A stretch of 64,000 bases of DNA from Chitinophagaceae bacterium. GTDB lineage: Bacteria > Bacteroidota > Bacteroidia > Chitinophagales > Chitinophagaceae. A program made the position numbers and the translations under genes. Below the pieces are notes generated by a model. That model saw nothing but the letters and a program-made list of their open reading frames with translations, ran no database searches and was not told the DNA's origin. Position 1 is the first letter of the stretch. The number at the start of each line of letters is the position of its first letter. Location: positions 186,001-250,000 of the forward strand of contig JADKAZ010000015.1 of assembly GCA_016719015.1 (NCBI GenBank), written 5' to 3'. Below, piece after piece: positions 18,454 to 26,957 of this stretch.

Positions 18454-18482
18454 GTAAAGCTTGGTTAACCAACAAGCTTTAC
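18454..18482. repeat. Perfect inverted repeat GTAAAGCTTG/CAAGCTTTAC
   Basis: Ten-base arms separated by 9 bases that themselves form most of the palindrome TTGGTTAACCAA. It lies between the lectin gene stop and the SRPBCC start. There is no T-run on either strand, so it is more likely an operator or an mRNA hairpin than a terminator. Confidence 0.5.
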
Positions 18483-18560
18483 CAATGATTCTTTTCATGT
18501 TCCCTGGTGATTTTGATACAATAGCATATGTAATAACAAGGTCAACTAAAAATATTCCAG

Positions 18561-19838
18561 CTACAGCCTTGTCAGTTTCCAGTATTGTCCGCTTACATCG
18601 GCTGAATTACTTAGCCAAACCTGGTTGTTTGTACCATCATTGATCACATCCAGTGATTTTCCATCGCCTAGCCACTGGGTAGTAAGGCGGTAAAAACCTC
18701 CAGGCAGCGGAGTTAATTTCCAGAGTTGTCCGGAATAGTTTTCACTATTGCTCATCACCGGCTGATTATTTTTACCGTCATTGATAATATCCAGCGATTT
18801 TCCTGTGCCTAACCATTGTGTCGTTAACCGGTAGTAACCGCCACCAACCGGTGTCAGTTTCCAGAACTGCCCGGAATACGGACCACTATCGCCCAACCAG
18901 GGATGATCATTTGTTCCGTCATTAACGATGTCTAAAGATTTGCCTGCACCCTGCCAGTAACTGGTTATACGATAATAGGCGTCGGGATCTATGGTTTCAG
19001 AAGGTGTAACCTCAACCGGCTTAGGTGTTAACGTAATAATATTAAACCCGGCTCCATTAGGCATCGCTACCCTGTCCTGGTTGAAAACGGTCCACTTGCT
19101 GCCATCCCACCAGACACCATGATGATGCTTGTTGTAAGGTCCACTGCTTCCCCAGTTTTGGGTGGCGAGTACAATACTTTTAGAAGAAGTAATTCCGAGA
19201 CTGCTGATATGATTTAAAGCATTATTGTTTTTAGTAGCTGTTGTTACAGTATGCTTATTGGCATAAGCATTAAAAGAAAAACCATTGACCGCACCCGGGT
19301 TCAGAATCCATACGTTGAAAGTAGCATTTTGTGGCATGGCTTTCATGTCCTGGTTAAAGATGGCCCATCGTCCATTCGAGTACCAAACTCCGATGGGACT
19401 GGTATTATATACTTGTTTAAAATTTTGCGTTACCATAATGATGGCATTCGGTTTATTATTGCAATAGGCATTATCAAGAAAAGTAGAATTAGAACTGATA
19501 TTACCGGTAGTGGCTGTATGAACATAAGCATTGGCCGCTGCAGGAACCTGGAGCACTCCAAAATAAGTATCTGATACCAATGGGCTTTTGTCTTCATTAT
19601 AAATTGTCCACCGCTGCCCGTTATGCCATACTCCCACCTGGTGAGTGTTATACTTTCCGAATTGCTGTGTGATAAACAGCAGCGCTGAAGCACTGGTTGT
19701 AAGATCAGCATTGGTCAATGTAGTAATATGTCCATTTGTATTGCCGAGGGTGGTTAGGTGGACGAATGATATTTGTGAAGTGCCGGTACTGATGATCAGC
19801 ATGACGAAGGCAACAAGAGCCAATAACTTTTTTTTCAT
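18561..19838 (-). CDS. Secreted protein: three ~85-aa repeats plus ricin-type beta-trefoil
   Basis: A 425-aa exported protein with a signal peptide (residues 1-21). Residues ~22-285 contain three copies of a domain with the pattern 'GVWxxGxxWxIFNQDxxxMPxxxxFNV' (in copy 1, 'GVWHNGQRWTIYNEDKSPL'), of a kind seen in uncharacterised Bacteroidota secreted proteins. Residues ~295-425 are three ~46-aa trefoil repeats, each with 'YYRLTTQW', 'GKSLDIINDG' and 'SGQLWKLTP', a RICIN-like carbohydrate-binding fold. No catalytic motif is visible, so it is likely a cell-surface or secreted lectin. There is no T9SS C-terminal domain. It lies 105 bp downstream of the second M23 gene. Confidence 0.85.
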   Translation of the reverse strand: MKKKLLALVAFVMLIISTGTSQISFVHLTTLGNTNGHITTLTNADLTTSASALLFITQQFGKYNTHQVGVWHNGQRWTIYNEDKSPLVSDTYFGVLQVPAAANAYVHTATTGNISSNSTFLDNAYCNNKPNAIIMVTQNFKQVYNTSPIGVWYSNGRWAIFNQDMKAMPQNATFNVWILNPGAVNGFSFNAYANKHTVTTATKNNNALNHISSLGITSSKSIVLATQNWGSSGPYNKHHHGVWWDGSKWTVFNQDRVAMPNGAGFNIITLTPKPVEVTPSETIDPDAYYRITSYWQGAGKSLDIVNDGTNDHPWLGDSGPYSGQFWKLTPVGGGYYRLTTQWLGTGKSLDIINDGKNNQPVMSNSENYSGQLWKLTPLPGGFYRLTTQWLGDGKSLDVINDGTNNQVWLSNSADVSGQYWKLTRL

Positions 19839-19943
19839 AACAAAAGGTTTGTGTGGTTATATTATTCAATAGCCGGAAAGGAAGTATGGCAGGGGAGGGA
19901 TAGATAAGTAAGGTAATAAAAAAAATCAGCTTGCCAACGATTA

Positions 19944-20534
19944 TCATTGTTGATGAAGAGTGCGGTAAAACTTTCCCGGCCGGAGATAGACAACACCTTG
20001 CCGGGTGTAAAAACGGGTAGGTAATTGTTCATATTTCCCAGCCGTATTATATCCTCTTACTTCAAAATGCAGGTGGGGAAAAGCAGAAAAACCGGTATTG
20101 CCACTATAACCAATCAGTTGTCCTGTCTGCACCGTATCACCAACATTCACCAACACTCCATCTTTTTTAAAATGCCAGTAATTGGCTTCAGAGCCATCAT
20201 CGTGTTGTATGAAAATATAATTACCGTCTGATAAATTTTTTGTCTTTAATCCTCTTTTATCAGAATCTTTTCTGGCAGCCGTAACAATACCGGCCCGGGC
20301 CGCACAAACTTTTGTTCCCGTTTTTACTTTAAAATCAAGAGCTTTTTCTCCTCTGTGACTGAACATACTTTCATAGCCCTGTACTAAAAAAACTTTCTTT
20401 TTGTGTTCAAATGGTAATGTATAAATATAACTGCTGTCCTCTTTGAACTTTCCGTTCTTCAGATCAGCGGTTGAATATTGTTGTTGTGAAAAGACAACAA
20501 CAGGAAGTAAAAGCAGAATAAGACAACATTTCAT
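19944..20534 (-). CDS. M23-family peptidase, secreted (copy 2)
   Basis: A 196-aa M23/LytM-type peptidase with a cleavable signal peptide ending near 'VVVFSQQ'. Zinc ligands: His and Asp in 'FSHRGEKALDF' and 'FPHLHFEVRG'. It shares with the copy at 17009 the order 'GTKVCAARAGIV', 'IFIQHDDGS', 'GDTVQTGQLIGYSGNTGF'. The ATG overlaps the xdhC stop by 4 bp (ATGA), so it is translated from the xanthine dehydrogenase message, an odd partnership that may be accidental. Confidence 0.87.
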   Translation of the reverse strand: MKCCLILLLLPVVVFSQQQYSTADLKNGKFKEDSSYIYTLPFEHKKKVFLVQGYESMFSHRGEKALDFKVKTGTKVCAARAGIVTAARKDSDKRGLKTKNLSDGNYIFIQHDDGSEANYWHFKKDGVLVNVGDTVQTGQLIGYSGNTGFSAFPHLHFEVRGYNTAGKYEQLPTRFYTRQGVVYLRPGKFYRTLHQQ

Positions 20535-21517
20535 GCAGGCCGATTTTTTACCTTGATGATCTCAGCCGCAATACTCACCGCAATCTCTTCCGGCGTCTGG
20601 CTGCTGATGTCAAGACCGATGGGAGTGTGAATCCGTTGCAGCACCTCTTCTGCAATGCCATCGCTGCGGTAGGCAGTAAATAGTTTTTCCATTTTATTTT
20701 TACTCCCAAGTACCCCGATATAACTAAATGATTTATCCAGTAATGAACGGAGGGCTATATCATCTGTGCGGTAGCCAAAGGTCATTATCACTACAAATTG
20801 ATTTCGTCCGCTGGCAATATGATAGCTGAGTGCTGTATAATCATCTACTATAATTATCTCATGGGCAAACTCATTTTGCTCCACAGTGTTTAATCCATCC
20901 CGATCTTCATACAGGGCAATATAAAAATCCATTTCCCGCATCAACCGGGAAAGAGCCAGTGCACAATGTCCGCCACCGATGATGAAGAGCTGGTTCTTAT
21001 AACCCGTCTTTTCTTTATATAACCAGTTCTCTTCAGATTGGTAAGTATAATCAAAATCTTTTGATGGAATCATTTCATCAAATACTATACTACCCGGAGA
21101 TAAAACAAGTGTTCCGTTTTTATATTGCTCTAGCGAACGGATAATATTTTGAATAGTGGATATATCTTTTGCAGCAGCAGGATACAATAAGATTGTTTGT
21201 TCTCCCGAGCAGATCATACCGCTTTGATTCGTGTCGACAGATTTATCATGCACCTGGTGTCTGATCATTCCTTGTTCACTATTCCTTGTTCCTTGTTGGA
21301 TATTCTTCAGCTGCTCTTTTCCCAGTTCCACCAATTTATGTTCCATTATCCCGCCACCGATTGAACCTTTCATTTCTCCTGCTGCATTCACTGCCATCAA
21401 AAAGCCCTGCCTGCCGGGACTGCTGCCTTTGCTCTCTAACACATACAATAGCATAACGGGAACAGCTTCCTGCAGACTTTTATGAATGAGTTGCCAAACC
21501 AATAAGGATTTTTGCAT
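20531..21517 (-). CDS. xdhC: XdhC/CoxI-family molybdenum cofactor insertion protein
   Basis: Binds molybdenum cofactor, promotes its sulfuration and hands it to xanthine dehydrogenase. The 328-aa protein has the N-terminal XdhC/CoxI domain ('SKGSSPGRQGFLMAV', 'GSIGGGIMEHKLVELG', 'MICSGEQTILLYP') and the C-terminal Rossmann domain ('FIIGGGHCALALSRLMREM', 'GVLGSKNKMEKLF', 'PIGLDISSQTPEEIAVSIAAE'). It lies 24 bp after xdhB in the xdhA-xdhB-xdhC order. Confidence 0.93.
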   Translation of the reverse strand: MQKSLLVWQLIHKSLQEAVPVMLLYVLESKGSSPGRQGFLMAVNAAGEMKGSIGGGIMEHKLVELGKEQLKNIQQGTRNSEQGMIRHQVHDKSVDTNQSGMICSGEQTILLYPAAAKDISTIQNIIRSLEQYKNGTLVLSPGSIVFDEMIPSKDFDYTYQSEENWLYKEKTGYKNQLFIIGGGHCALALSRLMREMDFYIALYEDRDGLNTVEQNEFAHEIIIVDDYTALSYHIASGRNQFVVIMTFGYRTDDIALRSLLDKSFSYIGVLGSKNKMEKLFTAYRSDGIAEEVLQRIHTPIGLDISSQTPEEIAVSIAAEIIKVKNRPA

Positions 21518-21541
21518 AATGGTAAACTTGGTAACTCCCCT

Positions 21542-23849
21542 TTATGAATGGGAGTATAAACTCATCAGTACTTTCTCTGGTGTCATCGGCGCATCATACG
21601 GAATTTCAGCAACAGGATTAAAAGCTTTCACGGCGTTACGCAAAGCAAAATAAGCACCGATACCATACATCAGTGGTGGCTCGCCAACAGCCTTGCTTCT
21701 GAAGATGGCCAGGTTGTCCTTGATGGTTTCTAATGGGTGTATCGTTATTTCTTCCGGCACCGAATAAATATCCGGTATCTTATATGTGCTTAACGCATTG
21801 CTCCGCAATTTTCCTTCTTTATCATATACAATCTCTTCCATAGTCATCCAGCCGATACCCTGCACAATACCGCCTTCACATTGGCCCCTATCAATCATGG
21901 TGTTCATACTGCTTCCAAAATCATGCACCACTTTTACAGAATCTGTTTCATAGATACCACGAAGGCAATCGATGGTGACAGTGATGATAGCCGTACCATA
22001 CACATGATAAGCAAACGGATGCCCCTTTTCTTTTGCTGCATCATAATGAATGCCCGGTGGTGTATAATGGCCATGCTCTGATAAGCTGATTCGTTTTATA
22101 TAAGCAGCCATCACTAATTTTTTCCAATCCCAGTCTGTCTTTTTTCCATTGGCATAAACAAATTCATCTTTTATCTGAATATCATCAACTGGCATTTTCA
22201 ATTCATCTGCGGCCACCTGTTTTAAACGTTGTAAAATTGCCATACAGGCAATTTGAGTTGCCTTACCATTTAAATCAGCGGTAGCACTTGCGGCAGTGGG
22301 TGATGTATTGGCAATGCGATATGTATTTGTCGTATTCACTTTAATGCTGGCCGGGCTGATAGAAAATATGTTAGCAGCCACCTGCAGCATTTTCGTATTC
22401 ACCCCCTGCCCCATTTCCACTGCACCGGTACTGATGCCGATACTGCCATCTGTATATACATGCACCAGCGACCTCGCCTGGTTCAATAGTGTTTTGGTAA
22501 AGGAGATGCCAAAACAGATCGGCATCAGTGCAATTCCTTTTTTGTAATACTTGTTAGCTGTATTGAAAGCAGCCACTTCCTGTTGCAGTTGTTGAATATG
22601 ATATAACTCATCCGTTTTTTTCCAGCATTCATTTGCTTCACTTTCTGCTTTTTGTCCGTAAGGAAACTCATCACCGGTCTGTAATAAAATTTTTTTGCTG
22701 GATATCAGTAGCGGGAATGCCCAATTGCTCAGCTGCTTTTGCGATGGCTGCTTCTATTACAAACATTCCCTGCGGGCCACCAAAACCACGGAAGGCTGTA
22801 TTGGGTGGTAAGTTGGTGCGGCAACTATACGCTGTTGCTTTTACATGCGGAACAAAATAGGAGTTGGTGCAATGAAATAAAGTTCGTTCCATCACCGCAG
22901 GAGACAAATCAGCGGCAGCTCCGGCGTTCTGGTAAAAAGTAGCTTCGTACGCAATTATTTTCAGGTCATTACTTAATCCAATTTTAAAATCAGATGAATA
23001 AGGGTGTCGCTTACCAGTCATCCGCATATCTTCCATCCGGTGTAAACAATACTTGACTGGCTTCTTTAAATGATAAGCAGCCAGTGCCACCATCACTCCC
23101 CAGGTTGTTGCCTGGTCTTCTTTGCCGCCGAAGCCACCACCTAATCTTGTAGTATCTACTTCAATTTGATTCATTGACACACCCAGCACTCTTGCCGCTG
23201 TTCGTTGCACAGCTGTGGGTCCTTGTGTGGAAGAATAAATTCTGATGGCGCCATTTTCCTGTGGCACTGCATAAGCTCCCTGTGTTTCGATATATAAATG
23301 TTCCTGCCCATTCGTATCGGCACGGCCTTCAAAAATATGTTCGCATTGGCTCCATGCAGTTGTTGTATCGCCCAGTTGAAATGTTCTTGGAGGAATAATA
23401 AGTTCACCTTTCTCTTTTGCTTCTCTCGGGTCGGTAATAACAGGCAATGGCTCTATTACTACTTTTATTTTCTTTACTGCTGCTCTTGCAGCTTCATCTG
23501 TTTCCGCAATTACCAACGCAATGGGCATTCCGCAAAAATGAACATGAGTGCCGGCCAGTAATTCTTCATCAGGAATGATACCGCCGATCTGGTTCTCTCC
23601 CGGAATATCATTTGCAGTTAGTATGCTCACCACACCCGGCATCATTATCGCTTCATTGGTATCCAGCGATACGATTTTACCATGTGCAACAGGAGAATCA
23701 AATGCTGCAGCATACAGTGTACCATTCACCACCGGAATATCATCAAGATAAACCGACTCGCCTCTTACATGGGTGTATGAATCTATATTTTGCCCCCCAC
23801 CCCCTAAAGGGGAGTATAGAAATTGTACTATAAACGAAGTCGCTTTCAA
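21542..23849 (-). pseudogene. xdhB: Xanthine dehydrogenase molybdopterin subunit, split by a one-base frameshift
   Basis: The large subunit that binds molybdopterin and oxidises hypoxanthine or xanthine to urate. Two in-frame pieces cover it: 23849-22671 (N-terminal 392 codons) and a downstream frame to 21542. The junction lies in an A4T7 run at 22686-22696: removing one base gives continuous family-like protein (LLQTGDEFPYGQKAE) across the break. All expected motifs survive: 'GGGFGGKEDQ', 'FRGFGGPQG', 'GAVEMGQGVNTKM', 'CEGGIVQGIGW' and the catalytic Glu in 'AVGEPPLMYG'. Restored length is about 769 aa, normal. The start is TTG 23849, overlapping the xdhA stop. The first ~20 codons encode repeat copy C; conserved protein begins at 'NIDSYTHVRGES'. 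Sequencing error is the simplest explanation. Confidence 0.88.
23794..23814 (-). repeat. Copy C of the CTCCCCTTTAGGG..TGGGGG repeat, inside xdhB
   Basis: The minus strand reads CTCCCCTTTAGGG then GGTGGGGG. It is translated as 'SPLGGGG' in the N-terminal extension of xdhB, just downstream of the xdhA stop. Confidence 0.65.
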
Positions 23850-25267
23850 TGTACAGGAGTTTTAAATACCGCCTTAGCAGAAAGGCCTATAAAATGTGCC
23901 TTTATCAATTGTCCCAGCAATAATGTCTTGTACTCCTTCGTTCCCCTCGCATCACTGATAGGTGATATCTCTGTCTTCATTACCTCAATAGCTTCAGCAA
24001 TCACCTGTTCTGTTATTTTTTTTCCTTTCAAAAATGAAGAGGTCTTTTCTAAATACATCGGCACCGGTCCCACACCGCCGGCTGATAATCCTGCGTCTGC
24101 AATTACATCTCCATTCATCTTTAATCGTATTGCCGAGTTTACACTCGCAATATCCAGGTGTGTTCGTTTGCTTACTTTCTCAAAATGGAAGAAGGTATTC
24201 TTATCCGGCAGTTCAAACCAGATTTTTTCAATATGCTCTCCGGATTGTTTATCTAATATTTTGTAGCCTTTATATAATTTTCGCAAAGGCAATTCTCTTG
24301 TCGTTGCTCCATCACTTAGTATAAGTTGTGCATCCAGTGCCAAAAAGAAAATGGTGAAATCTCCAATTGGTGATGCATTGATAAAATTCCCTGCTATTGT
24401 CGCCATATTACGTATCTGAGTGGAAGAAACCAATTTAGCGTAATGATGAAATTCCGGAAATGCTGTAGCAATGATTGGTGATGCCATCAGATCACTCACT
24501 GTAACAGATGGCCCCATCACACATCGGTTTCCTTCTTTGCTGATGCTATTCATCTCCGGGTGATCCAGTAAGAAACGGATAGCAGCATCTTTCATCTCTT
24601 CATGCTTTTGTACATAGAGGTCGGTACCACCGCCAACAAAATGCGGCCGTTCCTGCAATGCCGCTACATCTTTTAATGCCGATGCTTTTATTTGTCCGCC
24701 CAGCTGCTGCAATCTTCCTTTAATACCGGCGAAATAAGCCGGCAATATCTTTTGTTCTGTTACAAAAGGGATAGCATCTTTTTTACCCTGTAATTGTTCC
24801 GTTATCATCACGGCGGCTTTCTCAATGGATTTATATCCGGTGCAACGGCAGATATTTCCATCAATTGCAGCAATAGCATTTTCTTTTGTTGCTTTGGCAT
24901 TACTCAAACAAAATCCTGCCAGCGACATAACAAACCCCGGTGTGCAAAAACCACACTGTGTGGCACCGCAGTCGGCCATTGCCTGTTGTACAGGGTTCAG
25001 CGTATCCGGGAAATTGATGCCTTCTACTGTTACAATATGTTTTCCCATTGCATTCCCGATTGGCATCAGGCAGGAAGTGGCAGAATGATACGACAGTTCA
25101 TCATTGCTAAGCTCACCCACCAAAATAGTGCAGGCGCCACAATCACCTTCCCGGCAGCCAATCTTGGTTCCCGTTAAATGCTGGTGATAACGGATAAAAT
25201 CAAGTAACACCATTCCGGGTGGCAATTCCGTAGCAATCGTCTTTTCGTTAAGTATGAAGCGTATCAA
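23846..25267 (-). CDS. xdhA: Xanthine dehydrogenase small subunit (2Fe-2S and FAD)
   Basis: Carries electrons from the molybdenum centre to NAD. Within 473 aa come a plant-type 2Fe-2S domain ('CREGDCGACTILVGE', distal Cys in 'TSCLMPIG'), the second 2Fe-2S domain ('QCGFCTPGFVMS', 'NICRCTGYKSI'), the FAD-binding domain ('FVGGGTDLYVQ', 'TIAGNFINASPIGD') and the CO-dehydrogenase-flavoprotein C-terminal domain ('HLDIASVNSAIRL'). All eight cluster cysteines are present. The start is TTG 25267, giving the usual 'MIRFILNEKTI'; no in-frame ATG exists upstream. Divergent from the THEP1-fusion gene across a 74-bp region with a palindromic promoter. Confidence 0.95.
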   Translation of the reverse strand: MIRFILNEKTIATELPPGMVLLDFIRYHQHLTGTKIGCREGDCGACTILVGELSNDELSYHSATSCLMPIGNAMGKHIVTVEGINFPDTLNPVQQAMADCGATQCGFCTPGFVMSLAGFCLSNAKATKENAIAAIDGNICRCTGYKSIEKAAVMITEQLQGKKDAIPFVTEQKILPAYFAGIKGRLQQLGGQIKASALKDVAALQERPHFVGGGTDLYVQKHEEMKDAAIRFLLDHPEMNSISKEGNRCVMGPSVTVSDLMASPIIATAFPEFHHYAKLVSSTQIRNMATIAGNFINASPIGDFTIFFLALDAQLILSDGATTRELPLRKLYKGYKILDKQSGEHIEKIWFELPDKNTFFHFEKVSKRTHLDIASVNSAIRLKMNGDVIADAGLSAGGVGPVPMYLEKTSSFLKGKKITEQVIAEAIEVMKTEISPISDARGTKEYKTLLLGQLIKAHFIGLSAKAVFKTPVH

Positions 25268-25281
25268 GTTATCTTTATGAT

Positions 25282-25296
25282 TAACTTTTAAAGTTA
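25282..25296. promoter_or_regulatory. Palindromic divergent -7 boxes between xdhA and the THEP1-fusion gene
   Basis: TAACTTT-T-AAAGTTA is a perfect inverted repeat. Read on the plus strand it gives TAACTTTT ahead of the 25342 gene; on the minus strand it gives TAACTTTA about 20 bp ahead of the xdhA TTG. One site could therefore serve both promoters, or bind a dimeric regulator. No strong -33 elements are visible. Confidence 0.4.
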
Positions 25297-25341
25297 GAGT
25301 AAAACGAGATATTTTTTGAATAATAACCAGTTTTCAAATCT

Positions 25342-26847
25342 TTGAGTAACTATACAAATACAACAATTTCTTACTCCTCTTCGGGGGTTGGGGCTATTTA
25401 TTACCGCCTCATCGCCTTATGGGTACTCTGTGAAGCTATGCTTGGCGGCATTATTCACGGATTAAAAATTCCTGTATCAGGATTGATCATCGGGAGTTGT
25501 GCGGTGCTGTGTATTTCTCTTATTGCCTGGTATGTTCCGAATAAAGGAGCTATTATCAAAGCCACCCTGGTCGTGGCGATATTTAAAATGATGCTCAGCC
25601 CGCAGGCACCACCACCGGCTTACATTGCCGTTTTCTTCCAGGGAACATTAGGAGAATTGCTATTCTTCCGCAACAGGAAATTCTATTCTCTTTCCTGTAT
25701 CATTCTTGCCCTGCTGGCCTTGCTTGAATCAGGATTGCAACGCATACTGGTACTGACCATTGTATATGGCAACGATCTCTGGACGGTCATCAACAATTTT
25801 ATCAACGGACTGACCAAACAAAAAACAACGACCAACTACAGCCAGCTCATTGCCGGCGGATATGTGCTATTGCATTTCTTTACCGGCTTGCTGGTGGGCT
25901 GGTGGGCCATGCTGTTGCCACACCGGATTACTCAGTGGCAACAGAAAAAGGAATTGTTGCTGGCGACTGACGATAGTGCCGCCATTAATATACCTGCTGC
26001 AACAAAAAAAAGTAAACGGTTCAAGAAAGGCCTCTTTATTGCCTGGCTTTTATTGATTGCATTATATGTTCAGTCTTATTTCAAACTTGGAACGCCATTA
26101 TTACCTTCTTATATCGCATTGAAAATATTTCTCCGTTCCCTCATCATTGTGCTCAGCTGGATATTTATCGTTGGTCCTTTATTAAAAAAATTGTTGCATC
26201 GCTGGCTGCAAAAAAAGCAAACAAGGTCACAAGAGGAAGTGCGGGAAGTATTGAAGCTCTTACCAGGAACACAGCAGCTCATTGTACAAAGCTGGAAACA
26301 ATCATCCGGGTATAAAGGATGGAAAAGGATGAGCATTACAGGTAAAATGATTCTTGCAAATGCTCTCCGGCCATCAATACCGGAAAGCATTTATATTCTT
26401 ACCGCTCCTATCCAGTCCGGAAAAACAACTGCTCTTATCAACTGGGCGGCCAAACGAAATGATGTGTATGGCATATTCACCCCGGTAATAAACGGTAAAC
26501 GGGTATTTATGAATGCCAATAATAAAGAACAGTTTCCAATGGAAGCCATCTCCGGAGAACCAGGAATAATAACAGTTGGAAGATTTGTATTCAGCAAAAA
26601 GAATTTTGATAAAGCCATTCAAATCATCCGGGAATCAATGCATAAAGAAGGCTGGTTAGTAATTGATGAAATTGGTCCGCTGGAATTAAGCGGTGAAGGA
26701 TTTCATGATGTATTGAAAGAAGTTTTATCAAATCGCAGCGAAAAAATAATACTGGTGATAAGAGATGGAATAGCTGAAAGAGTAAAAGAATATTTTAACG
26801 TAACCGTTGCTGCAATAATAAACAACCCCGGGTTAATTTCTGATTAA
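25342..26847 (+). CDS. Polytopic membrane protein fused to a THEP1-like NTPase
   Basis: A 501-aa protein of unknown function. Residues ~17-195 hold five to six hydrophobic helices with a layout like ECF-transporter S components ('MLGGIIHGLKIPVSG', 'APPPAYIAVFFQGTLGELLF'). Residues ~225-285 hold two more helices followed by a long basic amphipathic stretch (to ~345) vaguely like ECF T-component coupling helices. Residues ~350-501 are a P-loop NTPase of the THEP1 type: Walker A 'TAPIQSGKTTAL', 'GEPGIITVGRF' and Walker B 'WLVIDEIGPLELSGEGF'. TTG 25342 is the only possible start near the 5' end. Its position divergent from xdhA across a shared promoter suggests a link to purine use or the molybdenum cofactor (inference). 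The NTPase domain is sure; ECF likeness is tentative. Confidence 0.7.
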   Translation: MSNYTNTTISYSSSGVGAIYYRLIALWVLCEAMLGGIIHGLKIPVSGLIIGSCAVLCISLIAWYVPNKGAIIKATLVVAIFKMMLSPQAPPPAYIAVFFQGTLGELLFFRNRKFYSLSCIILALLALLESGLQRILVLTIVYGNDLWTVINNFINGLTKQKTTTNYSQLIAGGYVLLHFFTGLLVGWWAMLLPHRITQWQQKKELLLATDDSAAINIPAATKKSKRFKKGLFIAWLLLIALYVQSYFKLGTPLLPSYIALKIFLRSLIIVLSWIFIVGPLLKKLLHRWLQKKQTRSQEEVREVLKLLPGTQQLIVQSWKQSSGYKGWKRMSITGKMILANALRPSIPESIYILTAPIQSGKTTALINWAAKRNDVYGIFTPVINGKRVFMNANNKEQFPMEAISGEPGIITVGRFVFSKKNFDKAIQIIRESMHKEGWLVIDEIGPLELSGEGFHDVLKEVLSNRSEKIILVIRDGIAERVKEYFNVTVAAIINNPGLISD

Positions 26848-26908
26848 AGGAAAACAATCAGCGCCTTGTTTCGCCGAATGCTGAGAAGCTAATTACTATA
26901 AAATAAAA

Positions 26909-26940
26909 AAGCTGCCCGTTACAGGCAGCTTAACTTTTTA
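26909..26940. terminator. Bidirectional terminator
   Basis: An 8-bp perfect stem (AAGCTGCC/GGCAGCTT) with a 7-nt loop. The minus strand is followed by TTTTTTATTTT (for the alcohol dehydrogenase) and the plus strand by AACTTTTT (for the THEP1-fusion gene). Confidence 0.88.
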
Positions 26941-26957
26941 ATAAACTCATTTACCCT

